Shown here one piece after another: positions 22,200 to 31,035 of a DNA stretch of 35,432 bases. The DNA comes from CAYWVO01 sp964461835. Its GTDB lineage: Bacteria > Zixibacteria > MSB-5A5 > WJJR01 > JAJRUJ01. The DNA is taken from assembly GCA_964461835.1 (NCBI GenBank), contig CAYWVO010000035.1, positions 1-35,432 on the forward strand, in the 5' to 3' direction. A model generated the notes under the pieces. That model had not been told where the DNA came from. It searched no databases and worked only from the letters and a program-made list of their open reading frames with translations. The number at the start of each line of letters is the position of its first letter. The first letter of the stretch is position 1. A program made the translations under genes and the position numbers.

Positions 22200-23753
22200 C
22201 TAATTTTGGCCGTCAACCTCCAATGCTGCTGCTGCGTCCAACCGGCAGAGTCGCGCATGCAGTTTACGCATATTCTCCGCCAGGTCGGGTACCGGCGGTT
22301 TGGCCACCTTGGCCAGCCGCTTCTGAGCAATATATAGCGTACTAAAGACTTCACGGCAAAGGTTTGGTTCCCAAATTTCCAGCCGATGGTCTTCAATAGT
22401 TTGCACCAGCGCCTCCAGCTGCGGCACCGCCACCTGGACTTTGCCACCGGTTAAGCACATCTTCGCCAGTTCCAGGCGCCAGAGGAACTGCTCGCGCGCG
22501 TCTGCGGTTTGCGCAATGCCGTCCTGCAGGATCGCAATGGCCTTCGGTAACTTCTTGGTCGCGTGCTTCCTGGCCTCTTTCAGCAGCTCCTGTAGGCGGC
22601 CGGACGACTCTCCCTTGTCGCCGGAGGAAGATCGTTCTTTGCCCTCCACCCCGGTGGAAAGTCCCTCCAACAGCGACACCGTCTCCGGATCGGCAAACGG
22701 TGTCCCGTTGGCAAAACTCAACTCCACAATATCTGGCTGCCGGTGGAGAAACAACGCCACTTCCTGGGCCACTGCCTCATGGACATCCGCGAATGCCGCC
22801 CCCGCGGATCCCGTAGCGGTGAGAATATACCGCTGCAAATCCAGCCAGAACGGCGATGTGGCAAAGCGGTTTTCCACGGTCTCGATCACCGCCTTGGTAT
22901 CGCCTTTGCCGGTCGCCTCCTGCAGCGCATTCACTACCTCGGCCTGCGGGGCCGGGATTTGTGTCTTACCGTCCTGGTTAGGCGGTAACGTGAAGACCGT
23001 GGAGAAATACGCCGCGCGCAACAGCCGATAGGGCACCGGGTCTTCCAACTTCTGACTGCGGAAATATTCGGCCACGTTTTTGGCGTTCTGCCGCAGTTGG
23101 CCGATCGCCTTGTTGGCATCATCCAGCGATTCGATCTCCGGCGCACCGGCGGCGGCCGCCGCTTCCTTGGCTTGTTTCTTCGCCTCGGCTTCTTTGATCT
23201 TCCGCTGGATCTGCTTGATTTTCTCCTGAACATCGCGGCGCAGATCACCAAAGCCGGGCGCCTCATTCTCCAGCTTTTCGACCAGGAATTTTTCACAATC
23301 GCCCATCAACTGGTCGCAGGCTTGCAGCGTTTCCAACTCCCCCATCACCATTGGCAGATTGGTGGAATGTTTGCCTGCACGTTCGGCCAACCAGGAAAAC
23401 GGTTCAATCCGCCCCCGTTTGCGTTTAAGCGGCGGATAGGCGGTATCCCAGAAATTGGTCATGATCCCATGGCAAATCGACAGCCCGTTCGCCAGTCCCG
23501 CGTATCCGTCACGGCGAAACAGGGCAAACGTCAAGTAGATCGCCACCTGGAAATGCTTCGACTTCTCGGCCAGCAGGGTCGTGCCATTCTCAATAATGGC
23601 GGAAAAGGAGACTTCTTCCCCGGTCAGCGAATCCAGCTTACCGATTTCAGTGCGCATTGCGTCGAAATCGTCATCAAACTGGACATCCTCCCCCGCGGGA
23701 TTGTCGCCAGCGATTGGTTCAGTTCCCAGTTTCGTTAGTTCTTCGTCTGCCAC
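22200..23753 (-). CDS. tssA: TssA, VasJ-type T6SS cap/baseplate organiser
   Basis: This 517-residue protein has the ImpA_N region (GEDVQFDDDFDAMRTEIGKL, then FWDTAYPPLKRKRGRIEPFSWLAERA), a central Ala/Lys-rich coiled coil (about 170-205), and a C-terminal VasJ-like domain (FLWRLELAKMCLTGGKVQVA, LEALVQTIEDHRLEIWEPNL). The VasJ-type C-terminus defines one of the TssA subclasses that act at the sheath tip or baseplate during assembly. The start codon is GTG, followed by the expected MADEELTKLG. The gene begins 12 bases after the TagF stop. The subclass call rests on the C-terminal pattern only. Confidence 0.9.
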   Translation of the reverse strand: MADEELTKLGTEPIAGDNPAGEDVQFDDDFDAMRTEIGKLDSLTGEEVSFSAIIENGTTLLAEKSKHFQVAIYLTFALFRRDGYAGLANGLSICHGIMTNFWDTAYPPLKRKRGRIEPFSWLAERAGKHSTNLPMVMGELETLQACDQLMGDCEKFLVEKLENEAPGFGDLRRDVQEKIKQIQRKIKEAEAKKQAKEAAAAAGAPEIESLDDANKAIGQLRQNAKNVAEYFRSQKLEDPVPYRLLRAAYFSTVFTLPPNQDGKTQIPAPQAEVVNALQEATGKGDTKAVIETVENRFATSPFWLDLQRYILTATGSAGAAFADVHEAVAQEVALFLHRQPDIVELSFANGTPFADPETVSLLEGLSTGVEGKERSSSGDKGESSGRLQELLKEARKHATKKLPKAIAILQDGIAQTADAREQFLWRLELAKMCLTGGKVQVAVPQLEALVQTIEDHRLEIWEPNLCREVFSTLYIAQKRLAKVAKPPVPDLAENMRKLHARLCRLDAAAALEVDGQN

Positions 23754-23765
23754 AGCTTAGCCTAT

Positions 23766-24740
23766 CTATACCGTTAGTTTTTCCAGAAACTCCTTTATGG
23801 TACCATCGGAATCTTCAATCAGTAACGCAACCTCCGGCGGCAGCCCCGCTTTGGGATCCTCGTCTTTGTCTTTGCCGATTACTGCTAAGTCCCAGATTGC
23901 ATCGTCAGCGGCAGCCGGATTAATCAAGTATCCCACATACTTAGGCGCCGGGGAGCGGAAAAAAACATACAACCGGGCATTTTCCGTCTCAGCGGCATCC
24001 CAGAACGCCACCAGCGAACCAGCGGCCTGCGGCACCAAAGTGCTGCAGAGCGCCAGCCAGATCCCGGCTTCAAATCCGCGCTCCGAGGTATTCGGCGAAA
24101 GCGGAAACGCCAGACACAGTTCAAACTTGCGCACGTCTTTGCCGCGCAACGGCGCCACGGTCGACAGGAGATTCCGCATTAAACGAAAGCGGCCGCGTTC
24201 CTGATCGGCGCCCAGCGTCGCTTCCCAAAAATCGCCGGCTTTTTTTAATTCAATATACCGCTCGAACCGCCGCTCGCATTCATGCAATCCTTGCGGCAAG
24301 ACCGTAGCCAGTCCCGTCGGTTTGCCGGTCCGCACTTCGGCGGCCAAGCCGGCCTGATCGTTGAGCAGCCGGGCAGAGGCCTTAAAAAATACCGCGTAAG
24401 CTTCCGGCAGCAAATGTACCAGATGCCCATTCCGACCGGGGGAAGCGGTGGCAAAGATGGAGAACGGGTAGCGACGGCCACTTTGGTCCTGGCTGGGCAT
24501 ATACATTCCCGCCAGCGCCTTGCCGGGATCATCCGCACGATAAATGAAGCAACGCAGGGTCGCAGCGTCAAAGTCTGCTTTCCAGGTATCCCCGCCCTGC
24601 ATGTTTAATGTCGCCAGCCCTTCATGCATCCAGTTGTCCAACGCCCGCGCCAGCGGGTTGCCGGCATTGCGCCGGACGAAATCGGGATGGGACGGCAGCT
24701 TCCCGAAATACCCGATTGGTGACGAAGAAAACAGTCCCAT
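23766..24740 (-). CDS. tagF: TagF, T6SS-associated regulator
   Basis: This 324-residue protein begins with the TagF signature (GYFGKLPSHPDFVRRNAG, then LDNWMHEGLATL) and continues with the family core (LAGMYMPSQDQSGRRYPFSI). In Pseudomonas, TagF represses T6SS firing after assembly, in part by binding Fha and countering the threonine-phosphorylation pathway. Its presence here fits a post-translational control layer that also includes the TagH-like and kinase-like proteins at the head of the operon. No PppA phosphatase domain is fused, although such fusions exist elsewhere. It follows TssM by 9 bases and precedes TssA by 12, with GAAGG just before the ATG. Confidence 0.9.
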   Translation of the reverse strand: MGLFSSSPIGYFGKLPSHPDFVRRNAGNPLARALDNWMHEGLATLNMQGGDTWKADFDAATLRCFIYRADDPGKALAGMYMPSQDQSGRRYPFSIFATASPGRNGHLVHLLPEAYAVFFKASARLLNDQAGLAAEVRTGKPTGLATVLPQGLHECERRFERYIELKKAGDFWEATLGADQERGRFRLMRNLLSTVAPLRGKDVRKFELCLAFPLSPNTSERGFEAGIWLALCSTLVPQAAGSLVAFWDAAETENARLYVFFRSPAPKYVGYLINPAAADDAIWDLAVIGKDKDEDPKAGLPPEVALLIEDSDGTIKEFLEKLTV

Positions 24741-24749
24741 AAACCTTCG

Positions 24750-27700
24750 TTAATTCCCGCAGATCGTGGACGGGGCGGCAAACCGGAATCCACCCCGCCG
24801 AATGAATCCGGCGGCCTGTCCACTCAACGTATACCGGGCATCAAATTGTTGCACGGTACTCCATTTTACGGTTGATCCCTCGAAGACCGCCTCGTCAAAC
24901 ATCTTAAACAACGACCAGGGGCCGGTTTTGCTGATTGTCTTGCGGGCTCCCTCAACCGGTTGCGCTGTAATCGAACACTCGACATCCTGGCCAGTCCAGG
25001 TGAACCGTTCTCTTTTCGGCGAACCCATCGAATAACGTAAGCGATCCTCGCCCAATTCGAAGGTCACGCGGGCCAGGTTATCAAAACCTCTGGCTTCCGC
25101 CTCCAGCACAAACACAACGTTCAACCCGGTGCCGGAAATTACATCACGGATCCGTTCTCCCGCCGCCCGCACAGTGCCATAGGAACCGGACAGCGACATG
25201 CCGGCGCGCTCCGCCGGTTTGACTTCATCTTCGTGGAATTTGTGGAGCACCCCGTTGTATCCGAAAAATCGGATCACGGTGGAAATATCCGCTTCCGTGC
25301 CGTGCCGGTTGAAGGGGTATTTATCGGCGAGCTCGTCGTCAAACAGCTCCGCGGTATTGCGCCAGGTCATGTTCAGGCAGCGGCAGGCGTTGGTGTACGC
25401 GGCCCGGCGCGATGATTCAAACGGTAACCCCAAAAGATTGCTCGCCGCCCGGCTCACCCCGGATCCACTGGCGACAATGAGATCTTCCGCTGCGTCCTCC
25501 GCCCGGCTTAAATCACGCGCCAGATCTCTTAGGCTGTTGCCACAATCCTCACCCGCATCAAACAGACCTTCGCCGTCACTCAACACCCCATGGCCATCCT
25601 CCAGCCGTTCGAAATATCGCTCAAGCCGCGTTGCTTCCTCGTCCTCATCATCACTGCCCAAAAATTGGCGAATTCCGCGGAATTTCCGTTCGATTGCTTC
25701 GACCCGTTCGCCGTCCCGGCGCAGGACCGAGTGCTCTTCCGCCTTTTTGAGCACGATGATAATCGGCGAATTCTCCCCGCCTTTGAGTTCGCTGATCCCG
25801 TCAATTGCCCGGCCGATATCATCGAATCCCTGTAACTGCAGGTTTTCGATGAACTCCTGCCACGCCCGGCCATAGCGGGAGTAATACATCTCCAACAGTT
25901 CTTCCTCAATCGTCTCCAGGCGGTCGCCGAAAGCTTCCAACATCAACTCATCACTCATGATATGGCGGCGCGCCTGCTTGAACCGATCCTGAATCTCCTG
26001 TTCCCATCCTGCAACCGTATAGGCGCCCGGAACTACCGTATCGCCGGAGAGTACCGTGCCGGCGACAATATCGCGAACATCGATTTCGACCAGATTTCGG
26101 TTCGCCTGGCGGATAATCTCTTCGTAGACGGTCAGCAATGAGGTGTTTTCCTGAATCGTGCGAATGACGGCGGCATACACCGACTGGTTCTTCTCCAACG
26201 TTTTTCCCGCCAGGGCGGGATCGTCGCGATGTTTCCACCAGTACGCCATCAGGTCTCCGGCGGGATCCCGGAAATCGCCCAGCCATAATTCATCGCGGGC
26301 CCTCCCCCAGGCGGCAATCGCCTGCCGGACCAACTCCTGTGCATCCAGATCACCGGTACCCAGGGTATCCGTCAATTCACGGTAGACCGCTGCAACCTGT
26401 GAGAATAACACGGTATCTAGTGTGTCCGCCGCCATGAGATCGACCAGGTAATCCTCCATGACGTTCACGGTTGGCTGCATCAACATCGGCGTCAGCTTGG
26501 CCAACAGCTTCTCTCGACCATGTTCATTGATGGCGTTGCCTTTATAGAGCCCCCAGCGCCGATGCCATCCCGGCCCTTCTTCTTCATAGCGGTCCAGAAG
26601 GGCTAACTGATTCTGCACCCGCTCCAGGCGTTCAAGGTCATCGATGTCGGTCGCCCGGTTTCCGACGTCGTCGATCATTTGTATGCGCTCATGCGTGTCG
26701 GCCAGAAGTTCCCGATTGCTGAAATAGGAGGTGCCAAAGGCGATCACCAGCAGGATGGTCACAATCCCTACACCGGCGGCGAGAGCCGCGCGAAGCCACC
26801 GGCCCTTGGTGACCGAGCCGCTGGTGGGACGGACCCCCTCCTGATCGGGCATAATGACCTGGGTGAACAGGTCTTTGATAAAGTAGGCCTTCTTTTCCTG
26901 CGGTGGTTCCAGCATCGGCGCGACATCTTCCGGGATCGCAAACTCTTTGGCCATGGTCTGCATGACCTGCCCGATCGGTGTCCCTTCCTGAGTCCCACTG
27001 GTGAAATACACCCCCCGCAGCGCCGGGTCCTGCTGGAACGGGTTCGGCTGGAAGAGTACTTCCACAAAGTTGGTCAACCGGCGGCGCACTGTAGCGAATT
27101 CCATCGGGAACAGGTAAACACTGTTCTCCTCGCCGGGGCGCAGGTGGGCGCGCAGTTTTCGCAGCCGCCGGGCGTGCAGCGCCCGTAGCAATTCGGCGGT
27201 CTGTTGCTTAAACTCTTCATGCAACGGCATGCGAGGTTGCTCGTCATACGGCCGCGTATAACCCCAGACCTGCTCGCGTTCGCGTTTGGAATAGTCGCCA
27301 AAGAATTCCACAAAGCCGGAGATTAAGTCGCACTTGGTGAAGACCAGGTACACGGGAAAAATGATCTCCAGCTTGTTGATTAATTCATCGATCCGGGCGC
27401 GGATGTTGCGGGCATGGGATTCCAGTCCCTCATCGCTCTGCTGCATCAACTCATCGACCGACACCATGACCAGCAGACCGTTAATCGGGCTTTTCTTGCG
27501 AAACCGTTTCAACAGTCCCAGAAACGAGGTCCATTCTTCGCGGTCCTCGGCGGCATCGACTGAAATGGTGTAGCGGCCGGCGGTATCCAGCACAATGCCA
27601 TCGGTAGTGAACCACCAGTCGCAATTGCGCGTACCACCTAATCCCTTAATGGCGCCCGGTGACTCCGAATCGGTATCGATGGGGGGAAAGCTCAAGCCGG

Positions 27701-28130
27701 AGTTGCGAATCGCCGTGGATTTCCCGCACGCCGGCGGACCGATAATCATATACCACGGCAGCACGTACAGCGCATTCGCTCCGCGTTGCCCCTTGGCCAG
27801 CTTGGACTGCTTAAGTATCTTGACCGCTTTTTCCAATTTTTCTTTCAGCGCCGCGATCTCATCCTTGACGTCGGGACGTGCGGTCATCAACTGGTCGTCG
27901 GCCTGCTGGTTGAGGAATCCCTCCAGTGCAGAGGCGTTCTTCCGTTCCTGCATGCGCTTATACAGAAACCAGGCCAGCCAACCCAGCAGAATCACCCCGG
28001 CAACCACAAAATTCCACGGGGAACGCAGGCCGAAACGTGGCCCCATCAGGATGACCAACAGGGCGATAATCAGCGCCGCCCCGGCGGCCGCAAACTTCGA
28101 TTTGAGTAGTTTCAATACCAGTGTCGTCAT
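24750..28130 (-). CDS. tssM: TssM, T6SS inner-membrane channel protein (IcmF)
   Basis: This 1126-residue protein has two N-terminal transmembrane helices (about 12-30 and 40-57), a cytoplasmic GTPase-like domain with P-loop GPPACGKS (131-138) and LDTAGRY (181-187), a VFTKCDLI base-recognition-like motif (about 263-270), a third helix (about 447-470), and a long periplasmic region. TssM links TssL in the inner membrane to TssJ at the outer membrane and forms the core of the envelope channel. The nucleotide-binding motif looks intact, which is not universal in TssM proteins. The ribosome binding site is weak. It follows TssL by 24 bases. Length is normal. Confidence 0.95.
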   Translation of the reverse strand: MTTLVLKLLKSKFAAAGAALIIALLVILMGPRFGLRSPWNFVVAGVILLGWLAWFLYKRMQERKNASALEGFLNQQADDQLMTARPDVKDEIAALKEKLEKAVKILKQSKLAKGQRGANALYVLPWYMIIGPPACGKSTAIRNSGLSFPPIDTDSESPGAIKGLGGTRNCDWWFTTDGIVLDTAGRYTISVDAAEDREEWTSFLGLLKRFRKKSPINGLLVMVSVDELMQQSDEGLESHARNIRARIDELINKLEIIFPVYLVFTKCDLISGFVEFFGDYSKREREQVWGYTRPYDEQPRMPLHEEFKQQTAELLRALHARRLRKLRAHLRPGEENSVYLFPMEFATVRRRLTNFVEVLFQPNPFQQDPALRGVYFTSGTQEGTPIGQVMQTMAKEFAIPEDVAPMLEPPQEKKAYFIKDLFTQVIMPDQEGVRPTSGSVTKGRWLRAALAAGVGIVTILLVIAFGTSYFSNRELLADTHERIQMIDDVGNRATDIDDLERLERVQNQLALLDRYEEEGPGWHRRWGLYKGNAINEHGREKLLAKLTPMLMQPTVNVMEDYLVDLMAADTLDTVLFSQVAAVYRELTDTLGTGDLDAQELVRQAIAAWGRARDELWLGDFRDPAGDLMAYWWKHRDDPALAGKTLEKNQSVYAAVIRTIQENTSLLTVYEEIIRQANRNLVEIDVRDIVAGTVLSGDTVVPGAYTVAGWEQEIQDRFKQARRHIMSDELMLEAFGDRLETIEEELLEMYYSRYGRAWQEFIENLQLQGFDDIGRAIDGISELKGGENSPIIIVLKKAEEHSVLRRDGERVEAIERKFRGIRQFLGSDDEDEEATRLERYFERLEDGHGVLSDGEGLFDAGEDCGNSLRDLARDLSRAEDAAEDLIVASGSGVSRAASNLLGLPFESSRRAAYTNACRCLNMTWRNTAELFDDELADKYPFNRHGTEADISTVIRFFGYNGVLHKFHEDEVKPAERAGMSLSGSYGTVRAAGERIRDVISGTGLNVVFVLEAEARGFDNLARVTFELGEDRLRYSMGSPKRERFTWTGQDVECSITAQPVEGARKTISKTGPWSLFKMFDEAVFEGSTVKWSTVQQFDARYTLSGQAAGFIRRGGFRFAAPSTICGN

Positions 28131-28154
28131 AAGCGATTCACGATTTGGCTAACG

Positions 28155-28817
28155 TTAATTGGTCAGGTTGTTCACCTGGCCCTCCAACAACACACTCAAT
28201 ACAATAAAAACGATGCTGACAATGCCCGCACCAATCGCCAGAATCACCCCCAGTGGTAACTGGGAGGCATCCACCCCGGCGATCTTTTCCGGCTTCCAGT
28301 GCGGCGATAAGCTGGTGGCCCCCGGCTTGACCCGTTCGAGGTCCCGGCCGATTTCCTCCAACAGGGAACGCCGTTCCCGCGGATCAGACAGCGCGTACTT
28401 GCCCTCAAACCCCAGCGCCAGACATAAGTAAAACACTTCCAGTACATCCGGGCGGCTGTCGATCTGCCGCCGTAGTTCGTCGAGCTTGGTAAAAAATCCA
28501 TCACCGGCGCGGTTGTCGGAGAACTCCTCCAGCGACAACGGATTGTTCACCCATTCGGTCTTGCCCGGCCAATCGGTCCGCTGGATGACTTCATCGACCA
28601 ACGCGGTCAACGCGTACCGTGCGAGGCGGGCGTCCTCGGTCGTATATCCCGCCTGCGCAGCCTCAGACTCCACCTGCGCCAAGGTCGACGAGACCCGCGA
28701 ACGCAGACCCGCATAATCACCCAGGTTATGGCCGCTACTCAAAGTGAGAATCAGCGAAAACGCCCGCGAACATACATCACTTAGCGAACGGGATTCAACC
28801 GTATCTGCGGTATCCAA
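28155..28817 (-). CDS. tssL: TssL, T6SS inner-membrane protein (DotU)
   Basis: This 220-residue DotU-family protein has the helical cytoplasmic hook (ARYALTALVDEVIQRTDWPG, EFSDNRAGDGFFTKLDELRR, EVFYLCLALGFEGKY) and a single C-terminal membrane anchor (about 190-212). It ends without any OmpA-like peptidoglycan-binding extension, so wall anchoring would have to come from another protein. The start codon is TTG: the codon before it is a stop in frame, and AGGAGG lies 7 bases upstream, so the start is well fixed. It is separated from TssK by 208 bases, the longest gap in the T6SS operon. Confidence 0.92.
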   Translation of the reverse strand: MDTADTVESRSLSDVCSRAFSLILTLSSGHNLGDYAGLRSRVSSTLAQVESEAAQAGYTTEDARLARYALTALVDEVIQRTDWPGKTEWVNNPLSLEEFSDNRAGDGFFTKLDELRRQIDSRPDVLEVFYLCLALGFEGKYALSDPRERRSLLEEIGRDLERVKPGATSLSPHWKPEKIAGVDASQLPLGVILAIGAGIVSIVFIVLSVLLEGQVNNLTN

Positions 28818-28860
28818 TCACCACCCTCCTTATTACTCGTGTTCCATCTCAAGTGAGTCG

Positions 28861-28877
28861 GGTCTCGGCATGAGACC
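28861..28877. repeat. Short perfect hairpin in tssK-tssL gap
   Basis: GGTCTC and GAGACC form a 6-bp inverted repeat around GGCAT. No T-run follows on either strand, so it is more likely a structured intergenic element than an intrinsic terminator. It lies about 50 bases from repeat copy 2. Confidence 0.4.
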
Positions 28878-28929
28878 TGCGCGACGGTCACAGCGACGAA
28901 ACCCGGCACCGTAATATCATGCTATAACT

Positions 28930-28973
28930 GTCAGGTTTCTCGTGGCAGGCCATGCCTCTCGGAACCCGACCGG
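28930..28973. repeat. Dispersed imperfect hairpin repeat, copy 2
   Basis: This sequence shares GTC-x-GGTTTCTCG at one end and CTCGGAA-x-CCGACC at the other with the copy at 187-233, with a similar ~15-base middle containing an internal GGCA…TGCC pairing. It lies inside the T6SS operon between tssK and tssL, so it could act on the transcript there (stability or partial termination). Confidence 0.42.
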
Positions 28974-29025
28974 TAGCAATCACCCACCTGAGGTCTCTCC
29001 ACAACGTTCAATGGCCGGTCGCCCG

Positions 29026-30381
29026 TTATTCCTTAATCGCCATGAGTTCCAGCTTCAATCCGGGGAATAGCTGCGGCGGACCGTAGATTGAAATTGCATT
29101 ACTGTTTTTAATAAACTCCCAGCGGTCGCCGGTGGCATCCAAACGAAAATACGCCAGGCCCGCTTTGATGGGGAGCGCGGCCGGTGGGTGTGCCATATAT
29201 GTTATGCCCACACCGGGCAGGTTTTTTGCGATGAGCAGGTCAATCTTGTCCGGGGAAATGATTTTGCCGTGGATGGGAAAATCGCTGATCAGCTTCGTCT
29301 CTTCTATGTCCGCCGAGACACCGAGATAAAAACTTCTCGTGGTCAGTAAATCGGGATCCGCGATTGACCCTTCATATAAGGTCGGCTGCTTTTCGGTCAG
29401 CGGAATCTTTACATATTTGGCCGCCACCACCATATCCAGCAGCACCCGTAATTGGTTCTCCAGATCGGCGAAACAGTCGGTCAGATCGGTATGGTTATAG
29501 AGCGGAATGTCCTGGGCCTTCATTTCGTTGGAAAACGTACACAAGGCACCGGCAAACGACGCCAAGGCCGAGAAGACGTCCGCCGGGTGGTAGTGGGGAT
29601 GTTGATGAAAATGCGCCAGCAGCGGAATTGCGCGGTTAATCGTATGCAACAAAATAAAATTCGGCATGTCCGACCCGGTGAATTCCGCCATTTGGGGGGT
29701 GCGCTGGCGCACCCGATCGGAGAGCGAATCACTCTTGGCCGAGCACACTTCGAGCAGACCCTTGACAAAATTGCGGAGAAACGTGGAGGCGCCCAGCGCC
29801 AGCGATGATGGGACAAACCGGTGATTGAGCGCCATCCCGCCCTCGGGGTTGCGGACAATTTCGGCAATTTTCAGGCAGTCGTATTCGTTGAGCTCCTCGG
29901 AGGAAAACAAAATCTGCAATTGCTTCTTGGCATAGCCGATTTCCCGCTCGCCCTCACCGGTTACCGTATCCGGCAAGGTCACATATTCGCAGGCATACCG
30001 GGTCTGAATCGCCTTGCCCTCACCACCCATGCGCACCAGCGGCGACCCTCGCCGGGCGGTCGGCAGGGCCAGATATACCCCCAGCGACGATTCGGTCGGC
30101 CCGAACGCTTCCTCCAGCGACCGGCTGGGCGGGGGATCATCCACCTGCGGGATGCGCACGGCGGTGCCATCCGGCAGAATACCCTCAAACTCCTGCAAGG
30201 CAAACAGCCGGTTTTCAATTGCGTCGGCGTCGATGGCGAGATGGGTCACCCCGTAAGCAAACGGCCGCAGCGCCTGCCCCCGAAAGGCAATGTCACGGTC
30301 GTAGTACACATCATGCTGTTGAAAATGGTGCTGGGTGGCGAAGAGCCCTTCGCTCCAGAGGACTTGATAATATTGCGCCAT
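29026..30381 (-). CDS. tssK: TssK, T6SS baseplate-membrane connector
   Basis: This 451-residue protein (ImpJ/VasE, DUF876) begins with the diagnostic VLWSEGLFATQHHFQQHDVY and continues with QALRPFAYGVTHLAIDADAI. The middle has the family HTINRAIPLLAHFHQHPHYH and the C-terminus AHPPAALPIKAGLAYFRLD. TssK trimers join the baseplate to the cytoplasmic parts of TssL and TssM. It starts 102 bases after the TssJ stop, and a 16-base palindrome lies just upstream of the gene. The ribosome binding site is weak. Length matches the family. Confidence 0.95.
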   Translation of the reverse strand: MAQYYQVLWSEGLFATQHHFQQHDVYYDRDIAFRGQALRPFAYGVTHLAIDADAIENRLFALQEFEGILPDGTAVRIPQVDDPPPSRSLEEAFGPTESSLGVYLALPTARRGSPLVRMGGEGKAIQTRYACEYVTLPDTVTGEGEREIGYAKKQLQILFSSEELNEYDCLKIAEIVRNPEGGMALNHRFVPSSLALGASTFLRNFVKGLLEVCSAKSDSLSDRVRQRTPQMAEFTGSDMPNFILLHTINRAIPLLAHFHQHPHYHPADVFSALASFAGALCTFSNEMKAQDIPLYNHTDLTDCFADLENQLRVLLDMVVAAKYVKIPLTEKQPTLYEGSIADPDLLTTRSFYLGVSADIEETKLISDFPIHGKIISPDKIDLLIAKNLPGVGITYMAHPPAALPIKAGLAYFRLDATGDRWEFIKNSNAISIYGPPQLFPGLKLELMAIKE

Positions 30382-30405
30382 AGTCTGTTTGTCCCCGCTC
30401 GCGTG

Positions 30406-30421
30406 TGGCGGACATCCGCCA
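30406..30421. promoter_or_regulatory. 16-bp palindrome upstream of tssK
   Basis: TGGCGGA and TCCGCCA are perfect 7-base inverted arms separated by CA. It ends about 25 bases upstream of the tssK ATG. It could be a protein-binding operator or a small RNA hairpin in the 5' leader; nothing in the sequence decides between them. Confidence 0.35.
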
Positions 30422-30483
30422 GTGAGGTTCCATATCGCGCGATCGTCCGGTACGGCGGCCGACCGTCACTTCGAGTTGTCGAC

Positions 30484-30996
30484 TTATTCTCTACGGACAG
30501 TCTCCAGCCGATCTTTACCTAAAATTATTTCTATCTCTTCTTCTTTATCTCCGTCTAACTGGATCACCTTGCGCATGGTGGCATTCTCAGCCGGATCGTA
30601 ATAGTCTGCGATCACCCCGAGCTGGGGCTCATCGGGATGGTTCGGCCCGACAGTGTAGACAAGCCTTTCTTCCTGCTCGGTGCCTGGACGAACGGTGAAT
30701 ATCCGGTATTCGATTCGGTCAAGAGTAAATTGCCGGGTGTAGTCCGGGTCATCCTCCGGATCCAGGATCGCCGTCACCGCTCCTTGCTCGAAGGCAACCG
30801 CCGAGCTTAAGACAAATACGCCCACCTGCAGGGTGTTTGCATTATCACCGTCCCAGTTGAGCTGCGCGGAGGGGACAAAGGTCAGGACAAGCGTCCGTTC
30901 CTCGGTTCCGCGCGCGCCGCCGCACCCGGCCAGGAGCAATCCGGCCAGTACAATTACCAATGCGCTATGCTGAACTTTCGCTCGATTCACGCTCAT
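30484..30996 (-). CDS. tssJ: TssJ, T6SS outer-membrane lipoprotein
   Basis: The ATG at 30996, with GGGGAGGA just upstream, gives 170 residues with a lipoprotein signal: basic start, hydrophobic stretch and lipobox LLAGC (Cys25). The mature part has the TssJ beta-sandwich pattern (LVLTFVPSAQLNWDGDNANT, LQVGVFVLSSAVAFEQG, LGVIADYYDPAENATMRKVI). The Ser, Gly and Gly after Cys fit export to the outer membrane. TssJ caps the membrane complex by binding the TssM periplasmic end. It follows the TagH-like gene by 39 bases. Confidence 0.9.
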   Translation of the reverse strand: MSVNRAKVQHSALVIVLAGLLLAGCGGARGTEERTLVLTFVPSAQLNWDGDNANTLQVGVFVLSSAVAFEQGAVTAILDPEDDPDYTRQFTLDRIEYRIFTVRPGTEQEERLVYTVGPNHPDEPQLGVIADYYDPAENATMRKVIQLDGDKEEEIEIILGKDRLETVRRE

Positions 30997-31035
30997 AATC
31001 CTCCCCGAAATGCTTCGCTCCATCCCGGTTGAATA

